From contig BSYO01000038.1 in NCBI GenBank assembly GCA_033239525.1, positions 7,691,041-7,755,040 of the forward strand: a stretch of 64,000 bases of DNA, given 5' to 3'. The DNA comes from Nepenthes gracilis. Lineage: Eukaryota > Streptophyta > Magnoliopsida > Caryophyllales > Nepenthaceae. Position numbers and translations under genes: made by a program. Within the stretch, counting starts at the first letter, position 1, and each line of letters begins with the position of its first letter. Below, in pieces: positions 59,490-64,000 of this stretch. Below the pieces are notes generated by a model, which was not told where the DNA came from, searched no databases, and saw only the letters and a program-made list of their open reading frames with translations.

Positions 59490-60345
59490 TACAGATTGTC
59501 AGGGAAGGCGAAATGCATTATTCGATGTGCTTGTAATATTTTTTATTGATATGATCAAATTCCTTTTCCCTTATTTCCTTTCTTGAACTTCATCGAATAT
59601 TTGCATATTATCTCATTAATTGACAAGACTTAGGCTACCCCTAAGTTAAGTGAAAGCAACTTGCTCTAAAACTCAGCCGTGTCCGAGTGGCCCAGGAGGT
59701 TGAACTTAAAATTCGGCTATGTTCGAGCGGCCCAAGAGGTCGAATTTATAACTTGGCCACGAGGCCAAGCAACCCTAGAGGTTGGACTTAAAACTTACGG
59801 GGTTTAAAATAGCAAGTATGCGATGACCCTACAGGAAAAATCTTCAGCTTAAGATGGTCAAAAAGTTTAGACATTAAGTTAATGAAAGACCAAGTTTCTT
59901 TAACAGTATGTCATAAAAGAACCAAACACTCGAGCAGTCCAGATAAGACAAACAAAATGCTTGCACTGAAATAATATGAATTTCATTCATGTATCCAACA
60001 TATGTCCAACAATACGCAAAAAAATGTGTACGACAAAACACATCGAGGAGCTGAGTTTTCCGGCCGCTTCGAGGATCCTGGCTGTCCAGCAGACTCAAGC
60101 TAACTGGATGGCTCCGATTGTGAAGACTCAGAAGACCTCCAACTTTCTAGGAGACCGATTAAGTCATCCTTACGCTGAGCACTAGAGTTCCTCGGGTCGA
60201 AGAGAGCGTCGGGAAACCTCGGGACCAATAGCTTCATGACCCAGTGGCACATCTTAATGGCATCCCAGTACTTGTGCTCGAGAGCCGGTGCAATGTCGTC
60301 AGGCTTTAATGAGGTCCTGAGCTCCTGTTCCAGCAGGAGATTCCT
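59490..60345. other. Tat element spacer between pol and the antisense gene
   Basis: Contains three related phrases (59660-59790): CGRY.GTCCGAGTGGCCCA.GAGGTTGAACTTAAAA and variants, a short imperfect tandem repeat of about 50 bp. No sense coding seen. Confidence 0.5.
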
Positions 60346-60348
60346 TCC

Positions 60349-61518
60349 TCAAAGGACGATGTGCATCCTCTCTTGCTCCTTTAGTTGGCCCTCTAGGGTA
60401 GAAATACGGCTTTCAGCTTCAGCAAGTTTGAGCTCTAAACTTTTGACGCGTTCCCTCAAGGACCTGAAAGCTTCCAGCTCTGCATAAGCTTGGGTGGCCT
60501 CACTGATGATCATGTCAAGGCCGCCGGTCATGTCCTGAAGTTGTAAAGGTAAGACAAGTCAGCAAAGTATGAACAGAAGAGGACTAAACCAGGAGGAGGA
60601 TAAAGGAGTACTTTGGTCACAAAAGAACTCTCGAAAGTGCTCTCCCCTCTAGGAGCTTTTGGGTCGGTTTTTGAGGCCGCAGCCTCCTACACCAGTAGTC
60701 ACCGGACGCTTCGAGGTTTCAGTCCTCTGACTCTTCCTTGGCCACTTGGACTGCTCCTCGATCTTCAGAGACCTCTCCTTTTTCTTCGACTTCTTCTTCT
60801 TTGCAGAAGGAGCAGTAGTAGTAGGGACATCAGAGTCCTCGGATTCAGTCCCCCACTTGGCCCTAGCCAAGTTCTCAGGCCATAACCAGATATTCTTCTT
60901 GTTCTCATTCATGGTGCTTAGGTTGGCCATTACCAAATCTATGACCTCCTTGGCAACCTCTCTCTCTTCTTTGGAGGTATCCGAGCAATGCTTGCGCGCC
61001 ACGTTTCCCCAAGCCGTGGAGAGAGACAGTTATCTTGGACTCCTAAGAGGAAGAATTTATCCTTCTACCTCTTGGTGGAATTTGGGTTTCCACCACTTAT
61101 GACGACAAAGTTTGTACGTGGAGTAGCAACTATCCAGTCCAGATTATGAATAAAATGAAACATCGTCTTCACCATCGACACCCCAAGCACTTTCTTGTGA
61201 CAATGTGCAAAAATGCAAAGTGATACCAGGTACCCAATGGCGTTGGGTTGTAGTCTCCACAAACAGAACTTTGAGTTATATCATAATGTGACACAGCTCC
61301 AGTAGGACAGGAAAACAAAGCCCACCCTTGAGGTGGACTTCGTAAACAGTGATAAACCCATCGGGTGGGCTGCAAGCCCTATCGTGGGGCTCAGGAATCA
61401 CTGTCGCCATTGAATTGGGAATGTCATACTTCATATGGATGACATCCAGACCGGCTAAAGAGAGGGAAGAGGTGATATCCTTGTCTCTAGGCGCCATTAA
61501 AGCTCGAAGAAATAGCAC
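60349..61518 (-). pseudogene. Antisense extra gene of the Tat element (PF04195-like), broken
   Basis: Read on the minus strand from 61518: SPPDGFITVYEVHLKGGLCFP (residues 47-67 of the first piece), then after frame breaks LQPNAIGYLVSLCIF (about 61257-61210). These match the PP.GF..Y...L..GLR.P and L.PNAWR.L..F..L motifs of plant 'putative gypsy-type transposon' proteins. Then comes a Lys/Ser-rich segment (60649-61002, AKKKKSKKKE) and a coiled-coil piece (60349-60531, LRERVKSLELKLAEAESR). A GT-AG intron between 61002 and 60531 pieces is possible (donor near 60618, acceptor CTTCAG near 60540). Stops and shifts break it. The function of such genes in Tat elements is not established. Confidence 0.65.
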
Positions 61519-62225
61519 AGAGGAAATGAGAAGAAGAAGAAAGTTTGGGATGGCACATTCAAGGGTTCGAGAGAAAACTCCTTAGGTTGTGTGGTGAAAA
61601 TGAAAATGAAGGCAAGGAACGATATTTGAAAATGGCATAAAATCCAAAAGGCGCACGCCATCATTACCTTTGCCACGTGTCAATTCCACATATGCTGCAG
61701 AGATAGTGGGCCTTATATTTCCAAGGCAACATCAATCTCATTAAACGCGCATTTAATGCGCTTTAATGGCCCAAATGGCAGCGCAAACCAGTGTCTCAGA
61801 CTCCGAGGGAGTTTTCAGACATGCCTTCATCGAAGCTTGTGATCCCAATAATATTTGAGGACATCTTTGAATTTCGGACAAATATGCGAAGATGGCTATC
61901 ATTTAGAAATGCCCAGCAGTGCCTAAAATCCAAAATTTCCTAGGACGTCTGGCCAGGTCGTTGACCTTAAAATTCCCCCGACATTTTGGGCAAAGTGTAA
62001 GCGTCAATGAGTTCTCGGACATTTTAGTCCCATGTCCCCGAGCTTTTGGTTCCAACCACATCTTCGGACATTCACAGGAGAGAAGAATAAATGCCAACCT
62101 CAAGTAGTGGTTTAGCGACGACGTGGAGCAAAGGCACGGGAGAACTTCCAGTGGAGAGAACCTTCACACGAGACTTGTCACGTCCAATGGACATGCCAAA
62201 GGGCTGAAGTTCTCAGACTCTTTGA

Positions 62226-62238
62226 TATGGGAGGCTTG
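62226..62238 (+). other. Polypurine tract of the Tat element
   Basis: ATATGGGAGGCTT directly before the 3' LTR. Confidence 0.55.
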
Positions 62239-63051
62239 TGATGGGTACTATTACCCAAGGACTATTTAGAAGATCAATCATCGTGAAATTGGACATTGAT
62301 GCCACAGATACCCAATAGGCCCAAGAGGCCTAAGAGGTCTAGAGAGTAAGGTCAGCCCGTGCGAGATAGTGGACTCAAAGTCCACTCAGGCCTGTGGACT
62401 TAGGGATGGGCATCGGACGTCATCATATCTGCAAAATCGGCACGCCGGAAATTTGGTGGCTGACCTTGTCAGGCTGCAGAAGGAATGATGGCCTGCAGGG
62501 CACGCCCGATCACTGTAGATTGATGCCACGTAAAGTCAGCCAACGTGCACGTAATCTTCCTAACGCAACCTTCCTAATGCAGTAAACTAGATTGGTAGAG
62601 TTGGTGGCAGGCTCCTTTGCACACGCTAGTGCCATGTAGATACCCTACAAAGGAAGACTCAACTATTATAAATATATTAACTGTCTATCAAACAAATGAT
62701 TCCTAGCATTTACGCCTGTGTAGCTACTATAGAGAGAGAAGGAGGAAAGAGAAAAGGCTTGAGGGCAGTTTGTTATTCCCCTTTAATCTCGTCCTCCCTT
62801 GTAACTAAACACAATAGTGAAGCAAGTTCTTGGACAAAAGTCCCGTAGTTTTTCGTTCTTATTTAAGAGAAGGTTTCCTATGTAAAAACTCCGTGTGCTT
62901 TAGTCCTCATATTCTTTTTTTTCTACTTTATCTCACTCTTTGTGTTGCACACGTCTTGCCGGAGTACTCAAAAACGATCCGCGGACTCAGCTGGATCCTC
63001 GTCCGTTCAAGTCCTTGTTCATACAAGTGCGCAAGATCCGAAGACGCAACA
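62239..63051 (+). repeat. 3' LTR of the Tat element
   Basis: 813 bp, 65 bp longer than the 5' copy, because of an insert with TATAAATATATTAACTGTC near 62665 and a short duplication (GTCCTTGTTCATACAAG) near 63010. Ends GCAACA next to TSD AATAC. Confidence 0.9.
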
Positions 63052-64000
63052 AATACAATCTAGAATGTATTACCATAGCCTCATTTGTTATTGCTTATAA
63101 GAAATTACTTTAAAAAATTGGCAGCAAATATTTATAAGTTGTATTGATAAAATCGCACGCATAACCCAATGAGAGTTGAACCTTTTTCTTTCTTATTTTA
63201 TGTCGTAATTTATAAATGTAAATAAATAGATAATAAAGGTCTTGGAAAGCTTACCTTTTAACTTGTGGCGCTACCTCCTGTTCACTTTGCTGCTTTCTTG
63301 GTCTTATCTCATATTTATATTGCTTCCCTCTCTCCCCTCGTACAAAACTTACGCCCATAATTTCGTGTTACTTATACTCTTTTTGCAGCCTCCTATTCAT
63401 ATTCGTGGCAAATGTTGAACAATGTGTTAACAACAATGCGAAACATTGGCTTTTTATTTTGGCATCCAGCCCCCTGATACCTCGACAACATTGTGATATT
63501 TTGTCACACTGATGATATATCGGTTGATATATGATCCAATAAGTCCTTCAATTATGTAAAATATGATTAAAATGTCAAATTTTAGTGCATATTTTAGTTT
63601 TGATATAGTCACTAAAATTTTGTTGTCTGATAAGTCTAATGAATATACCAATATATATTATCCGATACAGATTGCAGCCAATCTTGCTACTGTTCCTGAT
63701 ACTGCTTTTTTAATCTGTGGTAGCAAATGATAGTCTAATTAATGGGGCAAAACTTACTGTCATAACATTAATTTGATAAAATGAAATGCCATTGAAAGAT
63801 ATGAAAGAAAAGGATCTTACAATCCAGGAAAGTATTTAATTTCAATTGTCTTACAACATTTAGAAGAGTTACAGTCTCAACTCCAATACCCTTCCACTGT
63901 CCTTTCATTGTCTTAAATCCAAATATTTCACTCTCTCTATGCATAATGTTTGTTAAATGATCAGGAAGTTTGGTTCACATTCTGTTCAAGTGCCCAGTGT
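63052..64000 (+). other. Rest of the last NOP53 intron
   Basis: After the TSD the AT-rich intron continues. I searched for an acceptor followed by the expected basic C-terminal sequence and did not find it before the window edge. Confidence 0.5.

Larger units (their letters stand above)
53194..63051 (+). mobile_element. Tat-lineage Ty3/gypsy retrotransposon in the last NOP53 intron
   Basis: 9858 bp with a perfect 5-bp TSD AATAC (53189-53193 and 63052-63056), LTRs of 748 and 813 bp with TG...CA ends, PBS TGGCGTCGTCTATGGGAA (53943-53960) and a PPT (62226-62238). Order: gag, knuckle, protease, RT, RNase H, a second RNase H, integrase, then an antisense gene. The second RNase H plus the antisense gene are features of the Tat lineage. 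About 34 in-frame stops make it non-autonomous. Confidence 0.92.

Overview
The window is nuclear DNA of a dicot-type flowering plant: AT-rich, with GT-AG introns in real genes, a plant A-type cytochrome P450, a NOP53 ribosome-biogenesis gene, and many decayed plant LTR retrotransposons and LINEs. I cannot name the species. There is no sign of bacterial operons, CRISPR or rRNA genes. By length the window is mostly mobile DNA in several layers of insertion; host gene sequence occupies only four places.

Host genes. (1) 1-670: the 3' end of an unrecognised gene with at least four tandem, phase-symmetric copies of one short exon. (2) 37346-38970: a complete two-exon CYP71-type P450 (513 aa), preceded by a broken tandem copy (35732-36199) that keeps the promoter and the first 66 codons. 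(3) 41665-44991, minus strand: a decayed copy of the condensin II subunit G2 gene (CAP-G2), with stop codons, frame shifts and two solo LTRs. (4) 46547-53020 and beyond, plus strand: NOP53. Ten exons can be joined in frame to 335 codons; the last exon lies past the window edge because a 9.9 kb retrotransposon sits in the last intron.

Mobile DNA, left to right. 1-14 kb: Ty3/gypsy fragments, a minus-strand LINE (4700-6690), an array of CCGGTATGG motifs (6990-7800), LTR-like sequence with a 51-bp tandem repeat (10866-11104), and a W-box-rich block (12725-13325). 14.3-24.6 kb: a three-level nest, in which a gypsy element is split by a minus-strand Ty1/copia element (14972-22316, with LTRs, PBS, PPT and near-identical TSDs) that itself holds a solo LTR (20032-21028). 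24.6-25.3 kb: a copia gag/protease fragment. 26.8-34.7 kb: a gypsy element with about 2 kb LTRs and a shrunken interior. 39.4-40.1 kb: a copia fragment. 53194-63051: a Tat-lineage gypsy element with 5-bp TSD AATAC, two RNase H domains and an antisense extra gene, heavily damaged.

NOP53 and the P450 look usable, and the 3' end of the first gene is open with good splice sites. The retroelements and CAP-G2 are decayed. The insertion history can be read because several target-site duplications survive; removing the insert on paper restores the host reading frame in the gypsy polymerase and, at one of the two LTR sites, in CAP-G2.
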